The position numbers were made by a program, and so were the translations under genes. DNA of 64,000 nt from Silene noctiflora. Its lineage: Eukaryota > Streptophyta > Magnoliopsida > Caryophyllales > Caryophyllaceae. Location: contig VHZZ01000020.1 in assembly GCA_009801015.1 (NCBI GenBank), forward strand, positions 303,458 through 367,457, read 5' to 3'. Shown here piece by piece: positions 1 through 11,448 of this stretch (position 1 is its first letter; the number at the start of each line of letters is the position of its first letter). The notes beneath the pieces were generated by a model. It was not told the DNA's origin and made no database searches. It saw only the letters and a list, made by a program, of their open reading frames with translations.

Positions 1-718
1 GAGTTAGAGTTAGTGAGAGGGAAGGGTAGTATCGTAATTCGGAATGAAAACGCCGACTACGATTACTAAAACGTCGACTACGAATTACAATCCGGATTTA
101 AATTTGATAATCGAAGGGCATGGGTGGGAAAAAGAGCAACCGTGTATAATATATTACAATTGACATCCTAAGTCTCATGTCTTTTCCATTGTTAGATTCA
201 TGAGCATATACTTTAATCAAAATCAAGAACAATTATCCAATTCGGCAGAGCTCATGATAATAAAAAAAATATATATAGAAATATGACGTAACACGTTGGG
301 TATATAGGACAAATATTTTATTTTTCCTTTGCATAATGCTATTATTTTGTCTTATTCATCCCACATACAAGTTAAGCATTTTTATATATAGAAATATGAC
401 GTAACCCATCTTAAATAAGAATTTGTTCATTTTTATATGTCGAGCTAATGTGTTGTTTTTACTTACGTCTAAGTTAAACATACAAGTTTTCTTTACTTTT
501 TACATCGGTATAATTGTAATACTAAAATCATATTTTATTAAATATATTCACCTTCTTATTTATTTTTTCAATTTAATAAAATTAAACCCGTACATTTTTT
601 GCATGGGCGTAAAACTATTGAGTGTGTTATTATGATTAATGGGTAATTTACTCGAACGAATCAGCCCATTAACCAATCTAACAAAAAGCGATATTTCTTG
701 ACAACCCTTCCATGTCAA
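1..718. other. Upstream intergenic DNA of H2B
   Basis: No gene is visible. The stretch is AT-rich with short stop-dense frames. A phrase of about 20 bases (tatatagaaatatgacgtaa) occurs twice, near 275 and 386, roughly 110 bases apart. The last part is the distal promoter of the H2B gene that follows. Confidence 0.5.
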
Positions 719-775
719 CGATCCGTGTGAAACGGCATTAGCCAATCAGATTCATCCTAATCTCCCTATATAAAC
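719..775 (+). promoter_or_regulatory. H2B promoter: histone element, CCAAT box, TATA box
   Basis: CGATCCGTGTGA lies at 719-730, a CCAAT box at 742-746 and a TATA box (ctatataaac) at 766-775, about 90 bases before the ATG. The same GATCCGTGTG core is found upstream of the other three histone genes in this window. It differs by one base from the reverse complement of the plant histone octamer CGCGGATC, so an S-phase regulatory role is a reasonable inference. Confidence 0.7.
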
Positions 776-860
776 AAACCACTCCCACCATCTATTCTCA
801 TCCCATTTCTCTTACCTGTTTCATAATTCACAGAAATCCTCTTCCATCAATCTCAAAAAA

Positions 861-1286
861 ATGGCACCCAAAGCCGATAAGAAACCCGCCGAGAAGGCCG
901 CCGCAGCGGAGAAATCCCCAGCCGAGAAGAAGCCGAAAGCCGGTAAGAAACTCCCAAAGGAAGCCGGAGCGGCAGCAGGAGACAAGAAGAAGAAGAGAAC
1001 CAAGAAGAGCGTCGAAACCTACAAGATCTACATCTTCAAGGTCCTTAAGCAGGTTCATCCCGATATCGGAATCTCCAGCAAGGCGATGAGTATCATGAAC
1101 AGTTTCATCAATGATATCTTCGAGAAGCTTGCTCAGGAATCGTCTCGTCTTGCGAGGTATAACAAGAAGCCGACGATCACTTCTCGCGAGATCCAGACCG
1201 CTGTGAGACTTGTTCTTCCTGGTGAATTGGCTAAGCATGCTGTTTCTGAGGGGACTAAGGCTGTTACCAAGTTTACCAGCTCTTAG
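861..1286 (+). CDS. Histone H2B (copy 1)
   Basis: Intronless 141-residue H2B, a core histone that pairs with H2A in the nucleosome. The N-terminal 50 residues form a plant-style basic tail rich in Lys, Ala and Pro with PAEK repeats. The histone fold follows ([19 protein letters not shown], then [19 protein letters not shown] and [20 protein letters not shown]) and ends in the usual C-terminal helix and the TKFTSS end. The start is the first ATG after a consensus TATA box and has an AAAAAATGGC context. Copy 2 at 28.6 kb is nearly identical in the fold but carries one extra PAEK-type unit in the tail. Length and absence of introns match replication-dependent plant H2B genes. Confidence 0.98.
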   Translation: MAPKADKKPAEKAAAAEKSPAEKKPKAGKKLPKEAGAAAGDKKKKRTKKSVETYKIYIFKVLKQVHPDIGISSKAMSIMNSFINDIFEKLAQESSRLARYNKKPTITSREIQTAVRLVLPGELAKHAVSEGTKAVTKFTSS

Positions 1287-1804
1287 ATTAATTTCATTGA
1301 GATGTGAATTTGCAGATTGTTAATTAGGGTTAGGGTTTGTGTTCTTGTTCTTGTCGGTTTTAATCAAGGTTGTAATCTGTATTACCTCAATGCAGTCTTC
1401 CATATTAATCAAATGATTTTAATTTTCTACATTTGCTTTCTAATGTTTTGATCTGGTTTATTTTCGCATTTGTTGTTTACTCTCTCCGTCTCATTCATTT
1501 GTTTACTTTAAAACAAATGGACCGGTCGTTTATGCACAAACAAAATAAGAGTTGGAATTCAATTTTGCAGTTCCGAATGACAAAGATGTTTTCTTCAAAT
1601 ACATAATTACATACAGTTCCTTCACCATGACATCTACACTTGGAATTGTAATGCTATGTTTTGAACTCAGGTCACGACTTTAGCAGATATCTGCTGACTG
1701 TTGCTGGTTTTAACTGTGCGTTGGTGCTTGGACAATAGTTCTCTGGTGTAGTCTGATTATTGCAGTTGGCATAGAAATATTGAATGAACAATGACCAGCA
1801 TAGC
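1287..1804. other. Intergenic DNA between convergent genes, with a Stowaway end
   Basis: This stretch holds the 3' UTR of the H2B gene and, from the other strand, the 3' UTR of the RRM gene. At about 1480-1520 it has one Stowaway-type terminal repeat (ctctctccgtctcattcatt, followed by tgtttac), with no recognisable partner end. Nothing else is evident. Confidence 0.5.
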
Positions 1805-2516
1805 TCATTGCTTGTTTGCGTAATGGACTCGGATGTTTCTCTCATCCAGCAACTGTACAACAAAAGGTTAATTACTTAATGATAGGTTTCGCTGGTGAAC
1901 TAGATAATGTCACCTGTTGATTGAACTGAAAAAATGAATTCATTGATACAGGAAACTGACCTGATTATTCATGTCTTTCAAAGCTGATGCAGCAGCATCT
2001 TCGGAGGTGAACTTTACAAACCCGTAGCCTCTTGATTTTCCAGTTACATGGTCGCAAATAACTCTAACTAGACATCGTAAAAAGTTTAATCAGCCAACAT
2101 AATAAAAGAGAGAGACAGCAGTTCAACAACCATGCGTGTCTAAGATTAACTCAATGGTACAGGTGCTCTTGAGTATACCTTCAATAATGTCACCATGCTT
2201 AGTAAAAGCATCTCTTAATGCAGTTTCATTTGTATCATAAGAAAGCCCTACATCACGACATAAAGCCATCATTATAACCCAACAGCGACAAAAATTATCC
2301 ATCAATTGAAGAAGAAATGAGGATCAATTATAAGAGCTTCAGAGTTAATTGTACGAGTAAGATGGACAACTTCAAATAACAGATGATCAACTCATAAGAA
2401 GCGGCACAGGGGAAAAGACCACCTCCAACAAACAAATTGGTGCTCACATTACGAAGTAGCTTCAGCATCGCAGACGGGTAGTTTACGCGCTTGTAGTGTT
2501 TCAGTCCCCTTAACAT
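1805..2516 (-). CDS. Small single-RRM RNA-binding protein (organellar SRBP-like)
   Basis: Four exons on the minus strand splice cleanly: 2516-2423, 2247-2179, 2067-1961 and 1852-1805, giving 105 residues with GT-AG borders. After a basic, arginine-containing N-terminus of about 26 residues that could be an organelle transit peptide, a single RRM fills the rest. RNP2 is LFVGGL (28-33), RNP1 is KSRGYGFVKF (65-74), and the domain closes with NIRVHYANKQ. This matches the small plant RNA-binding proteins of the glycine-rich/ORRM superfamily that lack the glycine tail. RNA binding follows from the RNP motifs; chloroplast or mitochondrial location is inferred only from the N-terminus. A 5' UTR intron probably starts after 3748, where there is a CCAG|GTAC donor. 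Exons are too short for a single ORF to reveal the gene. Confidence 0.85.
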
Positions 2517-2887
2517 CCAATCAGCTTATGTTAAATGCAGAAACTAAGCTGCAGACTTCAGTAGTTCAGTCAGCTGCAAAATTATAAGACATACCTTAGC
2601 AGTGCACAGATGCAAAACTGGTCGAGTATAAAATAATGCAAAGGTTTTCTCATGCCAAATTATGTGCTTTTTGGTTTTATGTTTGAGAATCTTGCCTTTT
2701 TTCCTGATGTATTGAAGGAAATTATGCCTGTTTCCTTAATGTGAACCTATATCTGCTAGTTTGTGTAATTATACCAACCTATAGTACAGAAAGCCTTGAT
2801 TCTTAAACTGCAAGCAATACTCAATGCTCTTATTACAATTCTATTACAGTCAGCTGCAGTTATATTGAACAAGTTAGCTAACAGATA

Positions 2888-2937
2888 CAATAAGTCTCCC
2901 TTAAGACGGATACACCGGTCTTAAATGAGAATTTGTG
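2888..2937. mobile_element. 50-bp MULE-type MITE (AGTCTC..GACGG family)
   Basis: A tiny element consisting almost only of its terminal inverted repeats (caataagtctcccttaagac and its partner ending in atgagaatttgtg). It is flanked by a 9-bp near-perfect duplication: taacagata on the left, taacagaaa on the right. The same terminal sequences recur at 12.7, 19.3, 29.4, 33.5, 53.7 and 54.3 kb. Confidence 0.65.
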
Positions 2938-3538
2938 TAACAGAAATGTAAATATAATCAGATTCTTGGGAGTCTCCTCTTCGAATTATGCTACTTCCGG
3001 CCCTTCATAACATTAGAATATGAGAAGAAACGAGAAATCGAAACATCTATCCAATTATCATCATTTTAAAAGCGTTGCAAGGCATCAGAAAATGTGAGAA
3101 GAAATTGGCCAAAGCTAAAATTTCCTTATCACCACTATATGGGGACACTGTAAAACGGGATAGTACTTCAAAATCGAGAAGAATTAGTAGTCTCGAAACT
3201 CAAGACTTGCAGAATGGAAGCCAAAAAAAAAAAAGAGAAAAACAAGACAGTAAGGTAACAATTAATCAAGCATCATGTCAACAAGATAAAACCCAGGTAC
3301 AGTATTAGTCTCAAATGAATGCCACGGGCCACGGCCGTAGGTTAATCAACAGGAGAATACAATCTGTATGTCCGAAGTCGGAACACGTATTTAAGAGCTA
3401 AAATATTGATTACCAAGAGCTGAGTGCTGAGCCCAATCAAGCAAGCTAAGTTACACAATTAGAGAAAAGGTGCTCACAAGAACATTTGGTTTTCAGGCAA
3501 ACAGCAACCAATAGCATCATCTGGTGTAGTAATATGTA

Positions 3539-3628
3539 CTCCCGTTGTCGCAATCATTTGTTTATCTTTGATTCAAATACTTCTAACAAAGAATAAAATA
3601 GGTAAACAAATGACTCGGACGGAGAGAG
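3539..3628. mobile_element. Stowaway-type MITE
   Basis: A 90-bp inverted-repeat element. The left end is ctcccgttgtcgcaatcatt and the right end gtaaacaaatgactcggacg plus gagag; TA lies at both borders. It sits in the presumed 5' UTR intron of the RRM gene. Confidence 0.7.
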
Positions 3629-5167
3629 TATTCGAGCCGCAAACATCCAGAAAACTAATATCATAAGGTCTGGTTTCTTTCATCAACAGAATTAATGATA
3701 AAAATACATAAAACCATTAAAAATTGAGAAAGGCTGTAGAAGAGTACCTGGATTGGAAATGCGATATGCTTTGACAAAACGCAGAGCTGAGTTATGAAAT
3801 TAGTGTGAAAAATGAAAATTCTAGCACCGTTGCTCATTTGCACCAAGTTTTCAAACACAAGGTGGGCTTAGACCGGATATGGGCCGGGTTCAAGTTAGAT
3901 TTTTGGCAGAAGGATTGCGGATTTGTGACGTGTTAGTGGATCGGACCTTCTTAAATCTGTAAACTGATTTATCCACTCAGACTTATTTTACGAACGATGG
4001 GGTTTTTCACTAGGCGGAACGGCCCCTGAACAACTTATCGTAGCAAAACAGATTAGAAAGGACTGTTCATTGCTCAATGCTCTATAACTAACTACTCCGT
4101 ATAAGATATTTTTTACCCTTGGGCCTTGGATGAGGGATGAAATAGATTTAAGAATTTCGGTTGCTGCAAAACTTGCTCCCCCCAAAGTTGCTCAAGTAAT
4201 CCGGTATAAAGTGCCGTAACTCTTTCCATCTCAATCAGGTGCCAGTGTTTTATCTTCACCTACCATTAGCATTAGCTTCTTCTAGTCATCATCCTTACTA
4301 GTCAAATTGCATGGCATCAGAATGTGCCAGCATTTCATCCTTCCCCAAAAGCTTGCAGACTAAAATCAGGGTACAGCTGTTGGTAATGAGTGAATGGCGA
4401 TCAGAGGCAAGCCTGAAATTCTTAAGGTGAGGAACTGAGGATCATGCTGCAACAGTGGCATTCCAGGAAGCCATAAAGGCAAATTATATGCTTGAACAAA
4501 AGAGAAAATTGCATTGCAGCTCAGCTGGACAATGGAGATGTTTGAATTACAATCTTTTAAAGAGGCTGTAACAGGAAAGATACAAACCTCCTTATTACAA
4601 CAATACAGTTTGTTACAGTTAGTTCCTTGAAACCAGTAAATTTATAGTTACTCATCCAAACTGAATCACAATACTCCTCATCAAAAAAAAAACACCCTCG
4701 ACATTAGCATGTCAGTATATCACTATAGCCTACTGATAAATCGCTACAATACTTATAACATAAGACCATGATCCTTGTTCTGTAAAAAAAAGGAAAATGG
4801 AAACTCAGGAGCTTGGAGTATAATTATAAAAACAACCTATACTTTGGAACAAATAGCATAGCTCCTATTAGGTCATGTTTAAAGGAGAAAATTGTGCACA
4901 AAAGGTAGCCCCCGCCGACTGTTATCAATGCTTGGAACTCGAAACAACCTTGGTCCTGATCTTTGAGTGGCAGTCTGCTTTCAGCAATCAAATGCAAAAA
5001 AAAAAAAAACAGGATCAACTAGTGAATATATCTGGATCAAGATCGGATGTTGCAAAATGACATTATCGATAATGTGAAAAGGAGTCACGAGATAAAAGAA
5101 TTGCAAATGAAGGAGAGAGAATTTACACCTTGTAGTGTATAATTAATGAACATTCAGAAATAAAGCT
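3629..5167. other. RRM gene 5' region, then intergenic DNA
   Basis: Up to about 3860 this is probably the first non-coding exon of the RRM gene. A sequence like its exon/intron border recurs near 9361, upstream of NFU. From 3900 to 5167 I see no gene, only AT-rich DNA with short A-runs and the 3' flank of the NFU gene. Confidence 0.4.
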
Positions 5168-8100
5168 CTATTCCAATCGAACAGTGTCTTCATCATCTGT
5201 GTCTAATTCTTGCTCCACGCCCTTGACCTATAAAATATCAGGAATCCATCATTAGCTAAGAGCCTAAGAGATACTTCCAACAGGAGAACAGATATGCAAG
5301 AATTGGAGTATGGAATTTGCGTAGCAAAGTCTAATTTTCAGCATGTTGCTCGGTGGAATGAAGCGTCTACATCCATGGTGGCTAATAACATGCTCCGCTA
5401 GGTTTGGAGAACAGGGTCTCAAACTCCATTACTTTAGTAGTCGTGCCTTTTTACAAAAAGTGAATCATCCAATTGAATTTATTACATCCTACTTCTTTGA
5501 GATGAGTAGTCGGGTAAATAGCCATCTGCATTTAGATATATGGTTGACATTGTTCTCTCTGAAACAATAGGCAACCCTTTTAACTGAGGGCTTATAAAGA
5601 CTCTTTATGATGGCATAGAGTATTTCTTTTAATTGGCCTAGCTCCCACATAACACTGATCTATATGCTTGTTCACACCCAAATCCTAGCTGTTACATATA
5701 GATATATGGTGGCACCTTACATTCCAAATAGAAGTTACAGCTGAAGATTTATACGGATCCCCTAAAATAAAGTCGGAAATAAAAGCTCTTTCACATACTG
5801 ACTATCAAGTGCGCAATATGCACCCATAAGTTTCATTCTTCGTTAATTCTACACTTTGCTTTAGCTGCGTGTTGCATGTCCGACAAGACACTCCAACACT
5901 TCATTTTAGTCCAAACAACATAACACTTTTCACAAAAAAGCCGTATGCATCACTCAAAAGCTGGCTGCAGCCAACACCTTGTAGCCGAATGGGAGTACGT
6001 GGAATTCATTATGTATATACTACGCATATGCCACAAGTTTTTATTTTACTTTTATATAGGTAGTTTGCCTATTAAAGAGGTTGAAGATAACAAGCTCACC
6101 TCAGGCACATAGTGCATCAGCATATTCTCAATACCAGATTTCAAAGTGACAGATGAACTAGGACAGCCACTGCATGCTCCTTGCAACTGTAATTTGACAA
6201 TTCCATTTTCCCTGACACACAACATCCAAAAAGTATCACTCCCTCCATTATATTGGAATCACTAAACTTGCATATGGGACTCTATATTTAAGATAGTGAA
6301 AAGTAGGTAAGGTAAAAATGGCTAGTTGGCTTGTTTCGAGGCAACTGGATGAGTAAATATGGTGGAATCTACTTGCTTTTTTAGCAAGGGTGTTTCGTCT
6401 TTTCAACGTGGATTTTTATCCAAATAAAGGAATTGTATATGGATTTTTTGAATGAACCAAGATGCAAATTATGATTCGAATGAAGAAAATCGTAAGTAAT
6501 TTCAAGGTGGGAAATAGAAAATTACGGATCAAATCCTTTATAAACAATATCACCACCATCATCCTGCACCGCTGGTCGTATCCGTGTTTCCAGAAGCTCT
6601 TTTATCATAGCAACAGTTTCTGAATCATCCTGTAACGAAAATATTTGTCATGTGGTTACTACTTACTAGAAAGAAAAGAAAAAAAAGACTATTATAATCT
6701 AGTTGAGTCCAGAATATAGAACTTCATGTGTTCAAGCACATACATCATGAATTGTTGTGTCCTTTGAAGCAGCAGTACTTTCATCTAGAAACAACGGTTG
6801 GCCAGATGTATAGAAGTCCATAATTGCAGCAAAAATCTCAGGCTTCAGAATATCCCAAGAAATGTCATCAGACTTGGTAACCGTTACAAAATCAGATCCA
6901 AAGAAAACTCGTGTAACTCCTGCGGCAGACAAAGACATATTAACATCTATATGCTTCAATCAATATGTAAACCATTAACTACTTACTGATTTGCAGAAAT
7001 GCAGGATCATTTACAACAACAACAACAACAGCAACAAAGCTTCATGAATAAACCAACTTGAACCCTTTGTCCAGTTGAAAGCATCATAGTTTATACATCG
7101 TGTAGGAGTATAGGACTAAAAAATGACAAACCAGTAACTGAAATGTGCACACTGACCAGAAAATTTAAATGAAACCATACTTTACTACGAAAGATCGGGA
7201 TTGATATTATCGGAACTTATGATTGTACTTTGGGTAAAACGAAGTGACTTACATATACATAAAAGAGGAGTTGACTTGTAAGGAATCTTATAGTTACCAT
7301 TGTGGGATCTAGAACAGGTTATCTCCTACCAAATAGTGATGTATGCGTAGCTATCTCTTTATCCACAATTTGGTACTCAAAAGAGTCTACAAAGCTTCAA
7401 GCCGTGTCACTTACCTCTTGTGAAATTGCTTTGTCTCGCCACCATATTAAAACCCTATTGTAGGTTCTAGTTAGTTTTTTAATTTGCCAGTCAAAAAAGC
7501 AGTAATCCTATGATGAACATTAGTAACAGCCAAGAAGAAGTCTTACTAAGGTCATAGGCTAGTCCTTCAAAAGAACATGATATGCAAATTGACTCATGAG
7601 CATAGAATAGGCGTACCATCAATGGCAAAAAGTGATCTCGCTAAAGGTGAATTCATCGCAGTACGAGCATTTGGAAAGTCAGCGCTCCCAACTTCCATCA
7701 CCGACTTACCAGGATGAAACATTAGCGACGCGGGATTAGGTGTAGGCTGTGTTTGGATAAACATTGTCCTCCTTTGCCCTGTTCACTTATTAGTGTTAAT
7801 ATAACAAGACAACCCCAAAAAAATCTCAGTCACACTAAGGATGTGTTTGGATTAAGGGGTTTAAAGGGAAAAGAAAGGGAGAGGGGCATTTAAAATCTCT
7901 TGTTTGGATAACAAATAAGGGCGGAGGAAAATGGAGGGGGAAAGTTCCCTCCAAGGCAAATCAAAATCTCTCCACAATAGGCAAGATTTGGAAGGAAATT
8001 GTATCCAAACAGCCACACCCTTTTTGCCATCCCCTTCCCTTACCTCCCTTTCTCTTCCTTCCTTCCCCCTCCCCTTTATTTCTCTCCACTTTTGCTATCC

Positions 8101-8645
8101 AAAGACAGCCTAAGTAACAAAATCTAAATAACAGTCAAACCCAAACAAACTTAATCGTATTCAAACATACACATAACTATGTCCCATATGCAAATAAAGG
8201 AGGGCAGTGAACTGTATAACAGAGATCAATGGTTTTACGTCTTCTTATTTACTACGGAGTACATTATTTTTGAGAAATTAAACCCTTAGCTGAATAATTT
8301 AGACCCAACAAATATTGATTTTGTAAATTACAGTGTAGGAGGAAGGCTTGCAGGAAGTCAAATTTCCAGCATTACGTATGAATCATAAGTCCTTTTTCTT
8401 CCTTCCGGGCATATGTATAAACTATATGGAAAAGAAAAAAAAGAGAGAAACATACCTTGGAAAGAGTACCATGGATGTGAACCAAAATTAGTAGGGCGAC
8501 TGAAATCAAAAGCATAAGAGCGGAAAGTGCGAGATGACAAAGAAGAAGAAAGGAAGAAAGAAGAGCGTAGGTTGGTCGAATGATGTGATTTGAGAGAATT
8601 TAAAGCTTGACGGACAACCTTGAGCCTGCTTAAACCCTTCATCAT
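5168..8645 (-). CDS. Mitochondrial NFU4/NFU5-type iron-sulfur scaffold
   Basis: Six exons (8645-8456, 7778-7617, 6919-6744, 6629-6526, 6211-6100 and 5227-5168) encode 267 residues with GT-AG borders throughout. Residues 1 to about 65 are Ser/Arg-rich and lack acidic stretches, as in a mitochondrial presequence. The NfuN domain starts at [19 protein letters not shown] (residue 69) and continues through [20 protein letters not shown]. The C-terminal NifU-like domain carries the cluster-binding CxxC (CSGC, 224-227). NFU proteins receive 4Fe-4S clusters and pass them to lipoyl synthase and respiratory enzymes. The domain order and the conserved NfuN sequence fit the plant mitochondrial NFU4/NFU5 pair rather than the plastid NFU1-3; which of the two cannot be decided. 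A 5' UTR exon probably ends at 9361. Intron 1 holds a PIF/Harbinger MITE. Confidence 0.95.
7839..8110. mobile_element. PIF/Harbinger (Tourist-like) MITE in NFU intron 1
   Basis: A 272-bp element with terminal repeats ggatgtgtttggat and, from the other end, ggctgtctttggat, flanked on both sides by the 3-bp duplication TAA (7836-7838 and 8111-8113). The interior is purine-rich on one half and pyrimidine-rich on the other, so the whole element can fold back. A second copy in opposite orientation lies at 30373-30636. Confidence 0.85.
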
Positions 8646-10253
8646 GTCTTTAAATTTGTCGCTTTAGCTGCTGGTTTTGGCTTCCCTGTTACAAGGTAGA
8701 GAGTGGTCAGTGATACAAAACAGATGAACGCAGAGGCAAATCTGTCAGCAGCTCTTTCTGAGACCTAGGAATGACAATTTGGCATCACTAATCTAAAATC
8801 AATGCTACATCCCAAAGCCATAGGTCCATTAACAAGCATATAGTATCTCTAAAAGTCGTAGCATATACACAGAACTAAGAACAAAATTATCATGAGACAA
8901 CATTGATGACCCCGATCAAACTAGCTTGGTTACACGAGTAACTCATGAGACCATTTGGTTTTCTGGCAATCACCATAACCGCGTCATCTAGAAAATATGT
9001 ATCGGAAGAGACAACTAATGAGGCCAAAATCAATTCAGCTAAGCTTAAGCAAGGGAAATATCACTGGCTCACTGCTGTCCACCATTAATCCCTTTGCTAA
9101 AGCTTAGGAACAAATTTCATAATAAATTATTCTATGTTCACAAATTTAATTTGATTGAAATCTTACTCCATAAAATTTGCTGGCTCAATACCTAACTAAA
9201 ATCACAAAGTGTCCTAAAAATTTACAAATTTCACTCAGAATAATTGGAAGCACAACACTTTTCATCAAATTTATGCAGCTACATTCAAATTAATCACAAA
9301 TAATAGTAAAATATAGGGAATTCATGAACAAATTTGAGCTAGATGATTATGTAAAAGTACCTGGATTAAAGATACGAGATGATGAGCTGAAATGAATGGG
9401 GAAGATGAACTCGTACAATCGAACCTAATTCTTAAATTGGGCCTAAGCCCTCTTTTGAATCGGCAATTGGGTTTTACAGAAGTAGGGAAGAATCCGACTC
9501 AATCCAATCTTAATTCCTGATTCCAAATAGAGATTTTCAACGTTTCTATTAGATTGACGAGTCGAAGGGAAAAGTGAGAAAGCGATGAAAGAAAATAGAG
9601 CAGCAACTCGGAAATTTAATCGTTTGGAAAATTAATCGTTTGGTCACTAGTCTCGGAAGCATAGACTGAAGTCTGAACCTGTCTGCTCAGTAACCAGCCC
9701 GCTACCCTGTCCTAAACGATGCTAGCTCGCGTTTCATGGCCAGAAATTCAATAAACACAACACGCATTTGGTCCAAACCCACATCTGATCACGTCTAATC
9801 GTCTTCAGCAAACGTCGTCTGCTACGTTTGAGATGATATTTACAAGAGACTATATGTTTGATATGTTTATCCAAACACGCATTTGATCACGTCTACCATA
9901 AGTCCTTGACTAAATTTAGGAAACGAGTCATCTACTACCCACTTCATTTAATTAATCCAGACCAAACTGCCTCAAATTTAATTCATGGATCTAACCGCAA
10001 GAATTCCACATCCCATCAAAATATCCAGAAATCAATCAACACCAAATTGCCATTTTTTCATTGCATGCTAAACATTTACTTCAAAGAGGTTGAAGAAACA
10101 ACTTTTCATTCCAATTCTCTGCTACAACTACAACATCCAATCACTACGAAACGCAAATTCACAAATCTAAACAAAGAACGAGAAATTAAGTACAAATGAC
10201 ATTAATCAAACAAACAACGGTTCATCTATCTCTTAATTAGATTAACTTAGGCT
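8646..10253. other. NFU 5' region and gap before H2A.W
   Basis: On the minus strand there is a probable acceptor just upstream of the NFU ATG (ttgtaacag, near 8690) and a donor at 9361/9360. This implies a non-coding first exon at roughly 9361-9480 and a 5' UTR intron between. From 9600 to 10253 there is no gene. A phrase containing acgcatttg and gatcacgtcta occurs twice (about 9761-9800 and 9877-9895). Confidence 0.45.
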
Positions 10254-11216
10254 TCAAGCTGCTGCTTTCTTAGGAGACTTGGTAGCCTTAGAAGGCGACT
10301 TAGGTTCCTTGGGGGACTTCTCAGCTGCCTTCTTTGGCAACAACACCGGGTTAATATTCGGCAACACACCACCATGAGCAATTGTCACTCCGGCTAGCAG
10401 CTTTCCGAGCTCCTCATCGTTCCTGACTGCCAACAGTACGTGTCGTGGTATAATCCTGTTCTTCTTGTTGTCACGTGCAGCATTTCCGGCCAACTCCAAC
10501 ACCTGACAAACATTAACACCACATCAAACAACTGTGCATCTCAATCGACTAATCGATCATATCAAACAAAAATCATGATCATAAATACATGCAAATGTAA
10601 ATAGATCATAATCTCCAATTTATCCTCCCTCTGTCTCAATCAAAGGTAAACAAATGATTGAAACAGAGGCGGTACTAGCAATAACTGATTGAAGTTCAAC
10701 CTCTTATACTCAGAAATGTCGAAATTGAAGTAAAACCGTCTCACAAAAGACTAATTACCACAGCAGCAATATATAAAAGGTAAAATCAGTCATGATCTTC
10801 AGTTTACACTACTATTAATTAGTTAAATTACTAATAAAACCGTTTTACAAAAGACTAATTGAAGCTCAATCTATTCGCTTTGTTTCAATCGTTTATTTAC
10901 CTTTTATATTCTTCGCAAAACGGTTTTTAATCAAAACAAATGATTGAAACGGAGGGAGTAATTTATTAAAGTAAAACCGCCGAATAAAAGACTAAATAGC
11001 TACCTCAGCGGCGAGATACTCGAGGACAGCGGAGAGATAAACCGGAGCACCACTACCAACACGCTGAGCATACCTCCCTTTCTTCAAATACCTACCAATA
11101 CGACCAACCGGAAACTGTAACCCAGCCTTAACCGATCTTGAAACCGGCTTCTTTTTGGGACCGGTACCCTTTCGACCGGCTGCGCCTTTCTTGCCTTTAC
11201 CACCGGTGGAGTCCAT
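10254..11216 (-). CDS. Histone H2A.W (SPKK-tailed H2A variant)
   Basis: Two exons, 11216-11004 and 10502-10254, join at Glu-Val ([13 protein letters not shown]) to give 153 residues. The fold is textbook H2[21 protein letters not shown], the acidic patch in [10 protein letters not shown], and the docking segment [19 protein letters not shown]. The tail runs [20 protein letters not shown] and so holds the KSPKK minor-groove-binding motif that defines plant H2A.W. This variant marks constitutive heterochromatin in Arabidopsis; that function is taken from the family. The single intron at this place is usual for plant H2A variant genes and here hosts two Stowaway MITEs. A basic N-terminus ([16 protein letters not shown]) also fits H2A.W. 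Confidence 0.95.
10623..10672. mobile_element. Internally deleted Stowaway MITE in H2A.W intron
   Basis: Only the two terminal arms remain: cctccctctgtctcaatca and ggtaaacaaatgattgaaac plus agaggcggta. They face each other with almost no interior. The borders are approximate. Confidence 0.6.
10874..10958. mobile_element. Stowaway MITE in H2A.W intron
   Basis: An 85-bp element whose right arm (aaatgattgaaacggaggga) pairs with a diverged left arm (ttcgctttgtttcaatcg). TA flanks both ends. It is the second element of the same family in this intron. Confidence 0.65.
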
Positions 11217-11330
11217 CTGTCGGTTATGTGACCGGGAAATGAAGGTAAAGAGAGAGAGAGAAAAGTAGATGAATTATTGATGGGGTGAAGTGTGGGAGAA
11301 GTGGGGAAAGAGTTACTTGTGCGAAATGAA

Positions 11331-11448
11331 TTTATATTGGAGGTCGTTGTCCTTAGAGTGGGTGTGATGACGAGTTTCAGCCGTTGGATTTGATATTTTA
11401 TTGATTGGGTTGGAGGGTGGAGATGATGGGTATGGAGTGATCCGTGTG
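11331..11448 (-). promoter_or_regulatory. H2A.W promoter: TATA, CCAAT boxes, histone element
   Basis: Read on the minus strand, a TATA-like motif (aatataaa) lies at 11331-11338, CCAAT boxes at 11336-11340 and 11404-11408, and the histone element CACACGGATC at 11439-11448. The element is in the same orientation relative to the gene as at H4, and opposite to that at the two H2B genes. Confidence 0.65.

Noticed and set aside
821-1238. Minus-strand ORFs of 60 and 136 residues opposite H2B (also at 28581-28829)
   Set aside because: Antisense shadows of the GC-rich H2B coding region.
9858-10199. A 113-residue plus-strand ORF
   Set aside because: Low-complexity composition, no domain, in the 3' flank of H2A.W on the other strand; likely chance.
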